Counted from the first letter of the stretch, positions 16,101 to 23,294 are shown. The stretch: DNA of 34,546 bases from CAVSUR01 sp052143655 (GCA_052143655.1 JBKQSL010000028.1:1-34546); one strand, 5' to 3'. Made by a program: numbers and translations. The notes: generated by a model from the letters alone, not told the origin.

Positions 16101-16409
16101 GAGGCCACGATCACGCCGGAATTGCGCCGCGAGGGCTACGCTCGCGAGGTCGTCAGGCTGGTCCAGGACGCCCGCAAGGGCGACGGCCTGGACGTGAGCG
16201 ACCGGATCTCGCTGTGCTGGCGCACCGGCGACCCGGAACTTGCCGCCGCGCTCACCGAGCACGCCAGCCTCATCGCTGCCGAGGTGCTCGCAGTCGACTA
16301 CGGGCCGCGCGAGCCGGGCCAGGGCGCGCCGGGCGGGGCCGACGAGCACGAGGACGCTGACCTGGGCCTGACGTTCTGGATCCGGAAGACGGCCGACACG
16401 AGCGGGTAG
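13122..16409 (+). CDS. ileS: Isoleucyl-tRNA synthetase, type 2 (IleRS2) with GVHH signature
   Basis: The 1095-residue class I synthetase charges tRNA-Ile. The start at 13122 has GGGAGG 7 bases upstream. An in-frame GTG at 13023 lies inside the T-box motif and is not a start. The class I signature region reads TANGMPGVHHIE, so the four residues at 83-86 are GVHH instead of HxGH: first and third positions are exchanged. The second signature is KMSKH at 629-633. The CP1 editing domain follows the first half. Cys pairs (CPRCG, CWRCG, CPQC) suggest bound zinc. Length and domain layout are of the eukaryote-like type 2 form found in actinobacteria, which tolerates mupirocin. Expression is controlled by the T-box in its leader. 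Confidence 0.97.
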   Translation: MPRADDSHSPVRNAAPDGRTQRAEPGPAPFPDLPAAVDLPAVEREVLARWADGKVFHRSLEQTAGGPLWTFYEGPPTANGMPGVHHIEARVFKDLFPRFKTMQGFEVPRRGGWDCHGLPVEVAVEKELGLTAKKDIEAYGIAEFNARCRESVLRHVDAFAEMTERMGYWIDLSQAYRTMDPHYIESVWWSLRQVFDAGLLTRDHRISPYCPRCGTPLSDHEMGQPDVYQTVADPSVTVRFALRTVPDGTPAQLAGANLLVWTTTPWTLVSNTAVAAHPDETYVVARKSGDGDRVVLAEALMHRVLGEGWHVVAQLRGAELAGATYEPPLRLVDVPNAHRVVTGTFVTTEDGTGLVHLAPAFGADDMETGRAHGLPVVNPVRPDGRFEDSVPLVGGMFFKDADPVISSDLADRGMLFRSAMYEHSYPHCWRCGTPLLYYALPSWFIRTTAIKDQLLAQNEQTNWQPPTIQHGRYGEWLRNNVDWALSRNRYWGTPLPIWTCPDEHLTCVGSLAELSELAGRDLAGLDPHRPHVDDVVLDCPQCAQPARRVPEVIDVWYDSGAMPFAQYGAPLRNDAEFRRGYPAQFICEAIDQTRGWFYSMMTVGTLLFGRSSYENVVCVGLVVDERGRKMSKHLGNVLEPIPLMDAHGADAVRWFFAAAGSPWATRKIGAAALEEIVRKVLLTYWNTASFLVLYANAAARSGHGWDRRRAAAAPSPAGRPILDRWLHSELHALVRDVTAALEGFDSATAGRRLAGFIDDMSNWYVRRSRRRFWDGPATPDGAAAFATLHECLDTLTRLMAPIAPFLTDYLWDVLRTPEAPDSVHLAGWPAADQSLIDERLSQQMSLARRLVELGRSARSAASLRVRQPLARALVGAAGFADLPAELRAQVADELNVHALEPLAAVVGELVDYSVKPNFRALGRRFGKGTPAVAAAVAAADPAALAAALDSTAGTATVVVDDTEVSLGADELIVTQTPRSGWAVAAEGGETVALEATITPELRREGYAREVVRLVQDARKGDGLDVSDRISLCWRTGDPELAAALTEHASLIAAEVLAVDYGPREPGQGAPGGADEHEDADLGLTFWIRKTADTSG

Positions 16410-16425
16410 CGCCCCGGATGCTCCG

Positions 16426-16449
16426 GCCGCCCGGACGTCGGCGGGCGGC
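16426..16449. terminator. Candidate bidirectional terminator between converging genes
   Basis: GCCGCCCG (16426-16433) and CGGGCGGC (16442-16449) form a perfect 8-bp stem with an 8-base loop. It lies in the 46-base gap between the ileS stop and the stop of the converging membrane protein gene. There is no T-tract; the call rests on position and symmetry. Confidence 0.5.
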
Positions 16450-16455
16450 GCGGAC

Positions 16456-17532
16456 TCAGGTCTGCGGCGCGTCCGGCTTGCAGGCCTTGCATGGCACGAG
16501 GCCGCTGTCGACCGCCGCCGTCCGTGACATGACCTCAAGGTCTTCCGGACCCATGAACCGGATGAGTATGCACTCACTGCGGTGGAAACGGGCGATGCCC
16601 GGGACCACTGTGACCTGGTCGCTGTCCGTGGCCGGCTGGCCGGCGCCCGACGGCCCGCCCGCCTGCGCGTCCGGGCTGCCGCCTTCCTGCCCGGCGACGT
16701 CCGGGCGAGCAGCGGGCTCGGCGGCAGCGGCAGCGCGCTCAGCCTCAGCAGTTGCGGGCTCGTCCCCCGCGGGCTCGTCCCCCGCGGGCTCAGCGTCGAC
16801 GGCAACGAGCTCGGCCTCGACGGCAGCGGGCTCTGGGGCAGCGGGCTCTGGGGCAGTGGGCTCGGCGGCAGGCCGAGCCTCGGCGGGCTCAGCAGTGGCG
16901 GGCTGAGCCTCGGCGGCAGCGGCCGCGGGGGCGGCGGCGGTCGCATCCGGTCTCTCCGGCTCTGGCGCTTTGCCAGCTGCCTGCGGGCCGGGTCCGGCTG
17001 GCGGTGCGGGCTCCGGACCGGGCGGCTGCGACTCCGCAACCGGCTGGGATTCGGCGGCTGGCTGTAGTGCTGCGGCCGATTCCGGCGCTGCGGCCGACTC
17101 TCCGGCCGCGGGCTCGGGAACAGGCGGCTCGGAGCGCGAGGCGGGCTGATCCGGCGGCGGGACGGACGGCGCGGGCTCGGCGTCTGCCTCCGTGTCCGGC
17201 GCGTCCGGCAGCAGCCGGACGGCACCCGGCACGGCAGGTCCGTCAGCCGGCAAAGACGCCGGTCCGGCCATCTCGAGGTCGGCGGGAGCGCCGACCAGCG
17301 CCGCCTCCGCGGGCTCCGGAATGGCCGCCGGGGCGGTCGCAGGACTGGCGCCGAAGAAGTTCTCCCGCCAGATCAGCACGCCCGCGACCAGGAGCACTCC
17401 CGCCAGCGCGGCGACCCCGATCGACAGGTAGACAAGCAGCAGGCTGCTAGTGAGAATTCCTCCCACTAGCAGCCCGATTGCTACGACGACGATCGAAAGG
17501 ACGGCACCGAACCGGATCACGGCTAGCTCCAT
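16456..17532 (-). CDS. Two-helix membrane protein with Ala/Pro/Glu linker and Ada-like His/Cys C-terminal domain
   Basis: The protein has 358 residues. Two adjacent membrane helices (about 8-28 and 31-53) are followed by WRENFFG. Then comes a ~240-residue low-complexity linker of Ala, Pro and Glu with short repeats (AGDEP twice, from a 15-bp DNA repeat at 16756-16785; APEPA). The last ~50 residues are a compact domain: VTVVPGIARFHRSECILIRF, then MGPEDLEVMSRT and VPCKACKPD. The pattern HxxxC...CxxC resembles the metal-binding motif of Ada N-terminal domains, so I infer a zinc-binding cytosolic module. The gene sits between divIVA and ileS. Function is unknown; its position suggests a link to polar growth. 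Its start region is duplicated (see 17520-17559). Confidence 0.8.
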   Translation of the reverse strand: MELAVIRFGAVLSIVVVAIGLLVGGILTSSLLLVYLSIGVAALAGVLLVAGVLIWRENFFGASPATAPAAIPEPAEAALVGAPADLEMAGPASLPADGPAVPGAVRLLPDAPDTEADAEPAPSVPPPDQPASRSEPPVPEPAAGESAAAPESAAALQPAAESQPVAESQPPGPEPAPPAGPGPQAAGKAPEPERPDATAAAPAAAAAEAQPATAEPAEARPAAEPTAPEPAAPEPAAVEAELVAVDAEPAGDEPAGDEPATAEAERAAAAAEPAARPDVAGQEGGSPDAQAGGPSGAGQPATDSDQVTVVPGIARFHRSECILIRFMGPEDLEVMSRTAAVDSGLVPCKACKPDAPQT

Positions 17533-17559
17533 TACCGGCGGCGGCTAGCTCCATTACCG
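17520..17559. repeat. 18-bp direct repeat duplicating a start codon region
   Basis: CGGCTAGCTCCATTACCG occurs at 17520-17537 and again at 17542-17559, a 22-base period. On the minus strand each copy holds an ATG (17532 and 17554). Only the 17532 ATG is in frame with the membrane protein. The other opens a short out-of-frame path. Confidence 0.9.
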
Positions 17560-17584
17560 CTGGATGCAGCACACCGATCGCGAG

Positions 17585-18448
17585 TTACCGACGGTCGTGC
17601 TGGCCGCCACTGTCGGCCGGGTGGAACCCGCCATTGTGCGCCACGGGCTCGGGTACGGGCGCGTACGACCCGGCCGCGGAGGGCTGGCCGCTATTGCGCG
17701 CGTCCATCCGGCCCATTCCGGCCGGCACCGAGCTCTGCGGGTTGGCGCTGACGGCAGGGAATACCCCGCTGTCGGCCGCGCCAGCTTCCAGGTCGCGCAG
17801 CTGGCCTTCCAGGTAGGCCTTGAGCCGACTGCGGTACTCGCGCTCGAATGCGCGCAGGTCGTCCACCCGGCGCTCGAGTTCCTCCCGCGACTGGACCAGC
17901 GAGCCCATCGCCTGGCGGTGCCGCTCCTGGGCGTCGCGCTCAAGGCTCTCGGCCCGGGCCCGGGCGTCGCTGGTGATCTGCTCAGCCTGGCGGCGCGCCT
18001 TGCCCAGCAGGTCGTCGGCCTCCCGGCGGGCCCGGCCGAGCGTCTCGTCCGCTTCCCGGCGGGCGTCGGCAATGGCCTGGTCCGCAGTCTGCTGGGCGAG
18101 CGCGAGCACCCGGGCGGCCGTGTCCATGTTGTCCTCGACGGGCTTCATCGAGCCCATCATCACCGGCTCGGGGCGCCGCTCCGGCTCGTGCCGCGGCGGC
18201 TCGGCCGCCATGAGGTCCTGGGCTGGCTCGATGTGCGGGGCGTTCAGGCTGGCCGCTGGTGCCTTGCCGCCGCCACCGCGCAGGACCTCGGCCAGCTTGG
18301 CCCGGAGCTCTTCGTTCTCCTGGATCAGCCGGTCGAGCTCGGCCTCGACCTCATCGAGGAAGGCATCCACTTCCTCTTCGTCGTAGCCGGGCCTGAGCCT
18401 CGTCGTGCTGAACTGCTTGTTCCGCACATCCGCGGGCGTCAGTGGCAT
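17585..18448 (-). CDS. divIVA: DivIVA / Wag31 polar growth scaffold
   Basis: The 287-residue coiled-coil protein binds negatively curved membrane at poles and septa and organises apical wall synthesis. The N-terminus MPLTPADVRNKQFSTTRLRP is the membrane-binding domain, followed directly by the first coiled coil (EEEVDAFLDEVEAELDRLIQENEELRAKL). A Gly/Pro/Ala linker (about 55-105) leads to a long second coiled coil through roughly 110-230, with QADQAIADARREADE-type heptads. A Gly/Pro/Asn tail ends the protein. The ATG at 18448 has GAGGAG 5 bases upstream; a longer frame from 18520 overlaps yggT and was rejected. It lies downstream of yggT and sepF, the usual actinobacterial order. Confidence 0.96.
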   Translation of the reverse strand: MPLTPADVRNKQFSTTRLRPGYDEEEVDAFLDEVEAELDRLIQENEELRAKLAEVLRGGGGKAPAASLNAPHIEPAQDLMAAEPPRHEPERRPEPVMMGSMKPVEDNMDTAARVLALAQQTADQAIADARREADETLGRARREADDLLGKARRQAEQITSDARARAESLERDAQERHRQAMGSLVQSREELERRVDDLRAFEREYRSRLKAYLEGQLRDLEAGAADSGVFPAVSANPQSSVPAGMGRMDARNSGQPSAAGSYAPVPEPVAHNGGFHPADSGGQHDRR

Positions 18449-18488
18449 ATCGTCTCCTCGCGCGTGGTCCGCTATGGACGCTACCCGA

Positions 18489-18773
18489 TCACAGCTGTCC
18501 CACGACTTGCAACAGCACAATGATCACCAGGAACAACAGCATGAAGCTGAGGTCAAGGGCCACACTACCCAGCCTGACCGTGGGAATGTAGCGCCTTAGC
18601 AACTTCAATGGCGGATCTGTGGCCGTGTAGACACCCTCAGCAATCACCAGGACGAACCCGTGCGGCTGCCAGGACCTTGAGAAGGCCTGTATCCAGCTGA
18701 AAATCAGCCGGCCGATGAGCAACAGCAGGTACAACGACAGCGCATAGGTCAGTACGATCCTTGCGACGTTCAC
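18489..18773 (-). CDS. yggT: YggT-family membrane protein
   Basis: The 94-residue protein has two hydrophobic segments (IVLTYALSLYLLLLIGRLIF and VALDLSFMLLFLVIIVLLQV) around the family core YTATDPPLKLLRRYIP. It starts at a GTG at 18773 with GGCGGGG just upstream. YggT (YlmG in Gram-positives) proteins lie between sepF and divIVA in the ftsZ-distal operon. They are linked to division and to membrane or osmotic homeostasis, but the molecular function is unsettled. Length and order are as expected. Confidence 0.93.
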   Translation of the reverse strand: MNVARIVLTYALSLYLLLLIGRLIFSWIQAFSRSWQPHGFVLVIAEGVYTATDPPLKLLRRYIPTVRLGSVALDLSFMLLFLVIIVLLQVVGQL

Positions 18774-18849
18774 ATCCCCGCCCTGCCCTCACGGCCGAGG
18801 CCGGATGGCCGCCTCAAGTGCTGCACTGGATCCTGCGCCCGCGAGTTGC

Positions 18850-19401
18850 CTAGCTCTGGTTGAAAAAATCCCGTTCCGCGATGCGGGCCTTGTCCTCGGC
18901 CGCCACTTCCACGTTGGCCGGGGACAGCAGGAACACCTTGTTGGTGACCCGCTCGATGCTCCCGCGCAGCCCGAAGATCAGGCCCGCAGAGAAGTCGACC
19001 AGGCGCTTGGCGTCACTGTCGACCATCTCCGTCAGGTTCATGATCACCGGAGTGCCATCACGGAAATGCTCTCCGATTGTCCGGGCCTCATTGTACGTGC
19101 GCGGGTGGAGCGTGGTGATACGAGTCAGATCGGTCGTCTGGACCTGCGCGGGCGCGGGCGCGGGATGGTCGGGCAGCCGGTCCGGCACGGCGCGGTCGCG
19201 CGCGGCGCGGCCACCGTCGTAGCCGTTGTCCGCGAAGCCAGCCTGGTGCACCTCGTGCCTGTCGTCCGGCTCGGCCAGCTCGCCGCCGTACTCCTCGTAC
19301 TCCTCGTCGGCGCCATACTCATCCTGGTAATGACCCTCGTAGCGGCCGTCGTCCTCTACCAGGCCGAGATAGACCGCCATCTTGCGCATCGCGCTGGCCA
19401 T
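18850..19401 (-). CDS. sepF: Cell division protein SepF
   Basis: The 183-residue protein tethers FtsZ to the membrane in bacteria lacking FtsA. The N-terminal amphipathic membrane-targeting helix is MASAMRKMAVYLGLVEDD. An acidic, Tyr-rich linker (about 20-85) includes DEEYEEYGG. The globular SepF domain from about 90 holds LHPRTYNEARTIGEHFRDGTPVIMNL and RLVDFSAGLIFGLRGSIERV, and the C-terminus is ARIAERDFFNQS. The ATG at 19401 has GGAGGG 7 bases upstream, suggesting its own efficient translation. It follows yggS and precedes yggT. Confidence 0.96.
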   Translation of the reverse strand: MASAMRKMAVYLGLVEDDGRYEGHYQDEYGADEEYEEYGGELAEPDDRHEVHQAGFADNGYDGGRAARDRAVPDRLPDHPAPAPAQVQTTDLTRITTLHPRTYNEARTIGEHFRDGTPVIMNLTEMVDSDAKRLVDFSAGLIFGLRGSIERVTNKVFLLSPANVEVAAEDKARIAERDFFNQS

Positions 19402-19467
19402 CTGCTGCCCTCCGTAGTGCCTGCGTGGCGGCGCCGCACGCGCGTACGGCCGACCACGGGTCGGACA

Positions 19468-20193
19468 TTACCTGACTGATGTCGGCCGGCCGCCGAGCAA
19501 CGCCGTACCGATCCGCACATGTGTCGCGCCGGCGGCGATCGCTTCCTCCAGGTCACCGCTCATGCCCGCGGAGATCATGGTCGCGCCGGGATGGGCGGCG
19601 CGGACGTCTGCCGCTACCTCGGCGAGCCGGCCGAACGCCGGGGCGGCAGGCGCGCCGAGCGGCGCCACCGCCATGACCCCGCCAAGGGCGAGCCCCTCTT
19701 CCGCGGCGACCAGGGCGGCCAGGCCGGGGACGTCGGCGGGCAGCGCACCGCCCCGTCCCGGCTCGGCGTCCAGGCTTACCTGGATCAGGCAGGTGATGAC
19801 CCGGCCAGCCGCCCGGGCCCGCGAGCCGATGGCGGCGACCAGCCTGGACCGGTCCACCGAGTGGATGACGTCGGCGTACCCGGCCACGCTCTTGACCTTG
19901 TTAACTTGCAGTTGCCCGACGAAATGCCAGGTCAGCGGCAGCCCTAGCGCCATGCACTCGGCCGCCTTCGGGGCGGCCTCCTGGTCCCTGTTCTCGCCAA
20001 CATGCCGGATGCCCAGATCGCTGAGCAGCCGGATGTCGGAGGCAGGGAAGGTCTTAGTGATCGCGATCAGCGTGATCCCGGCTGCATCCCGGCCGACAGC
20101 GGCGCATGCCGCAGCGGTCCTGGCCTGCAGTGCATCCAGGTTGCGGCGCAGCTGTGCCGCGCGCTCGGCGGCGGGCGCGGCTGCCTGGCTCAC
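19468..20193 (-). CDS. yggS: PLP homeostasis protein, YggS/PROSC family
   Basis: The 241-residue single-domain alanine-racemase-fold protein binds pyridoxal 5'-phosphate and buffers its cellular level; it has no known catalytic reaction. K47 in LIAITKTFP is the PLP-linking lysine. Further motifs are HVGENRDQEAAPKA, WHFVGQLQVNKVK and, near the end, MISAGMSGDLEEAIAAGATHVRIGTALLG. The GTG start at 20193 overlaps the ftsZ stop by four bases (GTGA), so it is coupled to ftsZ. In most actinobacteria pgeF (yfiH/ylmD) separates the two genes; it is absent here. Confidence 0.94.
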   Translation of the reverse strand: MSQAAAPAAERAAQLRRNLDALQARTAAACAAVGRDAAGITLIAITKTFPASDIRLLSDLGIRHVGENRDQEAAPKAAECMALGLPLTWHFVGQLQVNKVKSVAGYADVIHSVDRSRLVAAIGSRARAAGRVITCLIQVSLDAEPGRGGALPADVPGLAALVAAEEGLALGGVMAVAPLGAPAAPAFGRLAEVAADVRAAHPGATMISAGMSGDLEEAIAAGATHVRIGTALLGGRPTSVR

Positions 20194-21713
20194 TTCAGGA
20201 AGTCGGGAACGTCGAGGTCGTCTTCCTCCTCGAATACCACCGAGCGACGGCGCGCCCCGGCGGTGTCGGGGACCCGCACCACGGCGGGCTCGGGCTCGCG
20301 CGGCAGGCCGGCCGACTGGTCGCCAGCCACCGTGCCGGCCGACGCCTGCCGGGCGGCGGGAACGCTGGCAGCCGGCTCGCCCGCGGACCCGGCTTCCTGC
20401 GCCGCCGTACCGCTGCTGCCCGCCGGCCCGGCGCCCGCGCCCGCCCCGAATGCCTGCGGGCCGGCCGGCCGGGTGCCGCCCTGCTCGTCCTGCAACGGCT
20501 GGCTGTCCCGGCCCGCGGCCGGGACGGGAGCGTACCCCGCTGCCTCCGCCGCAGGCGGCTGCGCGGCCGCGGGCTGGTCCGCGCCCGCCCGGGGTGCGGG
20601 CTCGGCGGCGACCGGGGCGGCAGGCGCAGCGCCGGCCAGGCCGCTGACCGTCCGCACGTCACCGGAGTGGCTGGCCAGCGGGTAGGGCTTCCAGCCCGCT
20701 CCGTAGCCGTTCGAGGTCACGGCCGTCCCGGCCGCAGCGCCGAGCCGCCCCTGCCGGGTGCGCGTGGCCTGGTCGTCGAAGCCGGCGGCGATCACCGTGA
20801 CCCGCACCTCGTCACCGAGGGCGTCGTCGATGACCGCGCCGAAGATGATGTTGGCGTCCGGCGCCGCCGAGTTGGCCACCAGCTGGGCGGCCTCGTTGAT
20901 CTCGAACAGGCCGAGGTCGGAGCCGCCCTGGATGGACAGCAGCACGCCGTGCGCACCGTCGATGCTCGCCTCGAGCAGCGGGCTGGAGATGGCCATTTCC
21001 GCCGCGGCCACTGACCGGTCGTCACCGCGCGCCGAGCCGATGCCCATCAGCGCCGAGCCGGCCCCGGACATGACCGACTTCACGTCGGCGAAGTCCAGGT
21101 TGATCAGTCCGGGCGTGGTGATCAGGTCGGTGATGCCCTGAACACCGGACAGCAGGACCTGGTCCGCTGCCTTGAAGGCGTCGAGCACGCTGACCTGCCG
21201 GTCGGAGATGGACAGCAGCCGGTCGTTCGGGATGACGATGAGCGTGTCCACCTCCTCGCGCAGCCGGTCGATGCCGCTGTCGGCCTGCCCGGCACGGCGC
21301 TTGCCCTCGAAGCCGAACGGCCGCGTGACGACGCCGATCGTGAGCGCGCCGAGTGACCGGGCGATGCTGGCCACCACCGGCGCGCCGCCGGTGCCGGTCC
21401 CGCCGCCCTCGCCGGCAGTGACGAAGACCATGTCGGCGCCCTTGAGGACCTCCTCGATCTCCTCGCGGTGATCTTCGGCGGCCTTGGCACCGATGTCCGG
21501 GTTGGCCCCGGCACCGAGCCCCCGGGTGAGCTCCCGGCCGACGTCGAGCTTGACGTCGGCGTCGCTCATGAGCAGGGCCTGCGCGTCAGTGTTGATCGCG
21601 ATGAACTCAACGCCCTTGAGTCCCTCTTCGATCATCCGGTTCACGGCATTGACGCCGCCCCCGCCGATACCGACGACCTTGATGACCGCCAGATAGTTCT
21701 GCGGTGCTGCCAC
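20190..21713 (-). CDS. ftsZ: Cell division GTPase FtsZ
   Basis: This tubulin homologue forms the Z ring at midcell. The 507-residue product has the nucleotide-binding GIGGGGVNAVNRM at the N-terminus, the tubulin signature GGGTGTG at 103-109, and the T7 catalytic loop NLDFADV at 205-211. The folded core ends near residue 315. A ~180-residue Ala/Pro/Gly-rich linker leads to the C-terminal docking peptide DDLDVPDFLK, which binds SepF and other partners. The protein is about 100 residues longer than Streptomyces FtsZ because of the linker. The start is a GTG at 21713 with AAAGGG about 9 bases upstream. A ~240-base leader and a promoter (21959-21987) precede it. Confidence 0.97.
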   Translation of the reverse strand: MAAPQNYLAVIKVVGIGGGGVNAVNRMIEEGLKGVEFIAINTDAQALLMSDADVKLDVGRELTRGLGAGANPDIGAKAAEDHREEIEEVLKGADMVFVTAGEGGGTGTGGAPVVASIARSLGALTIGVVTRPFGFEGKRRAGQADSGIDRLREEVDTLIVIPNDRLLSISDRQVSVLDAFKAADQVLLSGVQGITDLITTPGLINLDFADVKSVMSGAGSALMGIGSARGDDRSVAAAEMAISSPLLEASIDGAHGVLLSIQGGSDLGLFEINEAAQLVANSAAPDANIIFGAVIDDALGDEVRVTVIAAGFDDQATRTRQGRLGAAAGTAVTSNGYGAGWKPYPLASHSGDVRTVSGLAGAAPAAPVAAEPAPRAGADQPAAAQPPAAEAAGYAPVPAAGRDSQPLQDEQGGTRPAGPQAFGAGAGAGPAGSSGTAAQEAGSAGEPAASVPAARQASAGTVAGDQSAGLPREPEPAVVRVPDTAGARRRSVVFEEEDDLDVPDFLK

Positions 21714-21903
21714 GAGGAGGGACCCTTTCGCTTGGTTGCTCCGCCACTGCCCCGAAGGCGGCGGCTGCTTACTGCCTGCTGCCCTGCCAGGCTCGCCGAG
21801 CCTTGCCGTGCAGCGCCCCGGTCTGCGGCGCTGTCCCAGGGCGGCTCACGAAGATGCGCCACCCCCGCTCCCCGGCCGAGCCGGCCCGCGATTTCAGCAC
21901 GTC

Positions 21904-21934
21904 AACTCTCACCCTCAAGTTGAGATTTAGAGTT
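21904..21934. promoter_or_regulatory. 31-bp interrupted palindrome in the ftsZ leader (candidate operator)
   Basis: The pattern is AACTCT-N4-CTCAA-G-TTGAG-N4-AGAGTT, exactly symmetrical about base 21919, with mismatched internal tetrads. It lies about 20-50 bases downstream of the predicted transcript start of ftsZ. It could be a binding site for a dimeric regulator or form an RNA hairpin. The protein that binds is unknown. Confidence 0.6.
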
Positions 21935-21958
21935 ATGTTAAGCTGCTGACTGTTAGGG

Positions 21959-21987
21959 ACAGTAGGGTTGCGGGCCGGCCGGGTCAA
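21959..21987 (-). promoter_or_regulatory. Candidate SigA-type promoter for ftsZ
   Basis: On the minus strand TTGACC (21987-21982) and TACTGT (21964-21959) are separated by exactly 17 bases, close to the housekeeping consensus of actinobacteria. The predicted start near 21952 gives a leader of about 240 bases to the ftsZ GTG. Position and spacing are seen directly; activity is inferred. Confidence 0.55.
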
Positions 21988-22223
21988 CTAACGCCACGCG
22001 CATCGCGCCGGCGTGTCGTAACGGCATTTCGCCTGGCCCGCCAGCCCGGCGGCACACGGCCCGGGTCGCTGCCCCACCGGCCTCAGCGACCGCGGCCAGC
22101 CACAGCAGCACCGGGCCGGTCGATGCGCGGTGCCGCTGAAGCGCTCTGATCGAGCGGCGGCACTCCCCCAGCTACAGCCTCGGGCCAGCCTGAGGCGAAT
22201 GCGGCGAGACGGCCACGGCGCCG

Positions 22224-22330
22224 TCGGCCGGCCGCGGCGCTCGGCCGGCCGCGGCGCTCTCGGCCGGCAAGGGCGGCACTCCCCTGGAATCCGCGGCGCT
22301 TCTCCGGGACCCGCGGCGCTTCTCCGGGAC
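22224..22330. repeat. G+C-rich short tandem repeats downstream of ftsQ
   Basis: TCGGCCGGCCGCGGCGC (17 bp) occurs at 22224-22240 and 22241-22257. A different 20-bp unit, CCGCGGCGCTTCTCCGGGAC, occurs at 22291-22310 and 22311-22330. They share the core CCGCGGCGCT. Stable stem-loops are possible, for example at the ftsQ transcript end. Confidence 0.85.
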
Positions 22331-22385
22331 CCGCAGCTGGGAGCTGACCGGCCGCGCCGGGCGCTCGGCCGTGCTGGCGCGCGGG

Positions 22386-23294
22386 TCAGCCGGAGGTCAC
22401 CGCGCTGGCGGGGTCGCTGACGTCGTAGTAGGTGGCGCGCCGGCGCATCAGGATGCGCAGCTCGGCGGCCTTGGCGGCCTGGTCGGCCGGGCTGCCCCAG
22501 TTGATCGTGACGCCGCCGCGCAGCCGGAGCGCGACCTGGCCGGCCGCGGGCGCGCTGACCGCGGTCAGGCGGCGGCGCAAGGTGCCGGGCAGGGCGCGCA
22601 GCACGCCGGCCGCCGCGCGCACCTCGGCGCTGCCGCGCAGCGGGCCGGGCGGCAGCGCCCGCAGCAGCGGCGGCCCGGCCGGGCGGGCGGCGGCCGACCA
22701 CAGCACCACCCCGAACCGGTCGACGACCTCGTACTGGCCGCCGCTGGCGACGGCGAAGACCGCGGTGCGCGGTCGCACGGTGATCGTGACGCCATCCGGC
22801 CAGTCCCGGCGGACCTGCGCCGACTGGACCAGCGTGAGCTGCTCCACCTGCCGTGCCGCCTGCGCCGTGTTGACTTTGATCAGCGGCGTCCCGGTCGCGA
22901 TCCCGGCTGCCCGCAGCACCTGCTCGCGCAGCGCCGGACGGGCGCCGGTCACCGCCACCGACCTGACGACCAGCAGGCTGGAGCCCAGCAGGAGCCATGC
23001 CGCGCCGCCGACGATCGCGACCAGGGCCACGATGAAGAACGCCAGCTTCCACCGGCGGCCCGGGCGCCGCGTGCTGGCGGCAGCGCCCGGGCCGCGATCG
23101 GCGGCCGGGGCAGTGCCCCCAGTGGAGCGGGCCGCGGTAGAGCGGGCCGCGGCAGAGCGAGCCCCAGCGGCCGGGCCGGCGGCGGCCCTGCTGCCGCCGG
23201 GACCGCTGCCGCCGGGACCGCTGCCGCCGGGAGCCCGGCCTGCCGGGGAGCCGCCGGCTGGCGTCCGGGACGACGGGGACCGCGGTCCGGTCAC
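22386..23294 (-). CDS. ftsQ: Cell division protein FtsQ
   Basis: The 302-residue bitopic divisome protein links FtsL/FtsB-type partners to the septal synthases. A ~80-residue Gly/Ser/Ala/Pro cytosolic N-terminus includes GGSGP repeats from three 15-bp DNA units at 23191-23235. It is followed by one membrane helix (about 82-104). Next comes the POTRA domain (LLVVRSVAVTGARPALREQVL through VTITVRPRTAVFAV, about 108-178), and then the FtsQ beta domain. The GTG at 23294 overlaps the murC stop by four bases. FtsQ is normally followed closely by ftsZ; here a 672-base gap with its own promoter intervenes. Confidence 0.94.
   Translation of the reverse strand: MTGPRSPSSRTPAGGSPAGRAPGGSGPGGSGPGGSRAAAGPAAGARSAAARSTAARSTGGTAPAADRGPGAAASTRRPGRRWKLAFFIVALVAIVGGAAWLLLGSSLLVVRSVAVTGARPALREQVLRAAGIATGTPLIKVNTAQAARQVEQLTLVQSAQVRRDWPDGVTITVRPRTAVFAVASGGQYEVVDRFGVVLWSAAARPAGPPLLRALPPGPLRGSAEVRAAAGVLRALPGTLRRRLTAVSAPAAGQVALRLRGGVTINWGSPADQAAKAAELRILMRRRATYYDVSDPASAVTSG

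Larger units (their letters stand above)
21714..22385. other. Intergenic region between ftsQ and ftsZ
   Basis: These 672 bases contain no credible gene. The ftsZ-proximal part holds the leader, a 31-bp interrupted palindrome and a promoter. This is the most A/T-rich patch in the window. The ftsQ-proximal part (22120-22385) is G+C-rich and carries tandem repeats. The long frame crossing here and antisense to ftsQ is a shadow. Confidence 0.8.
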
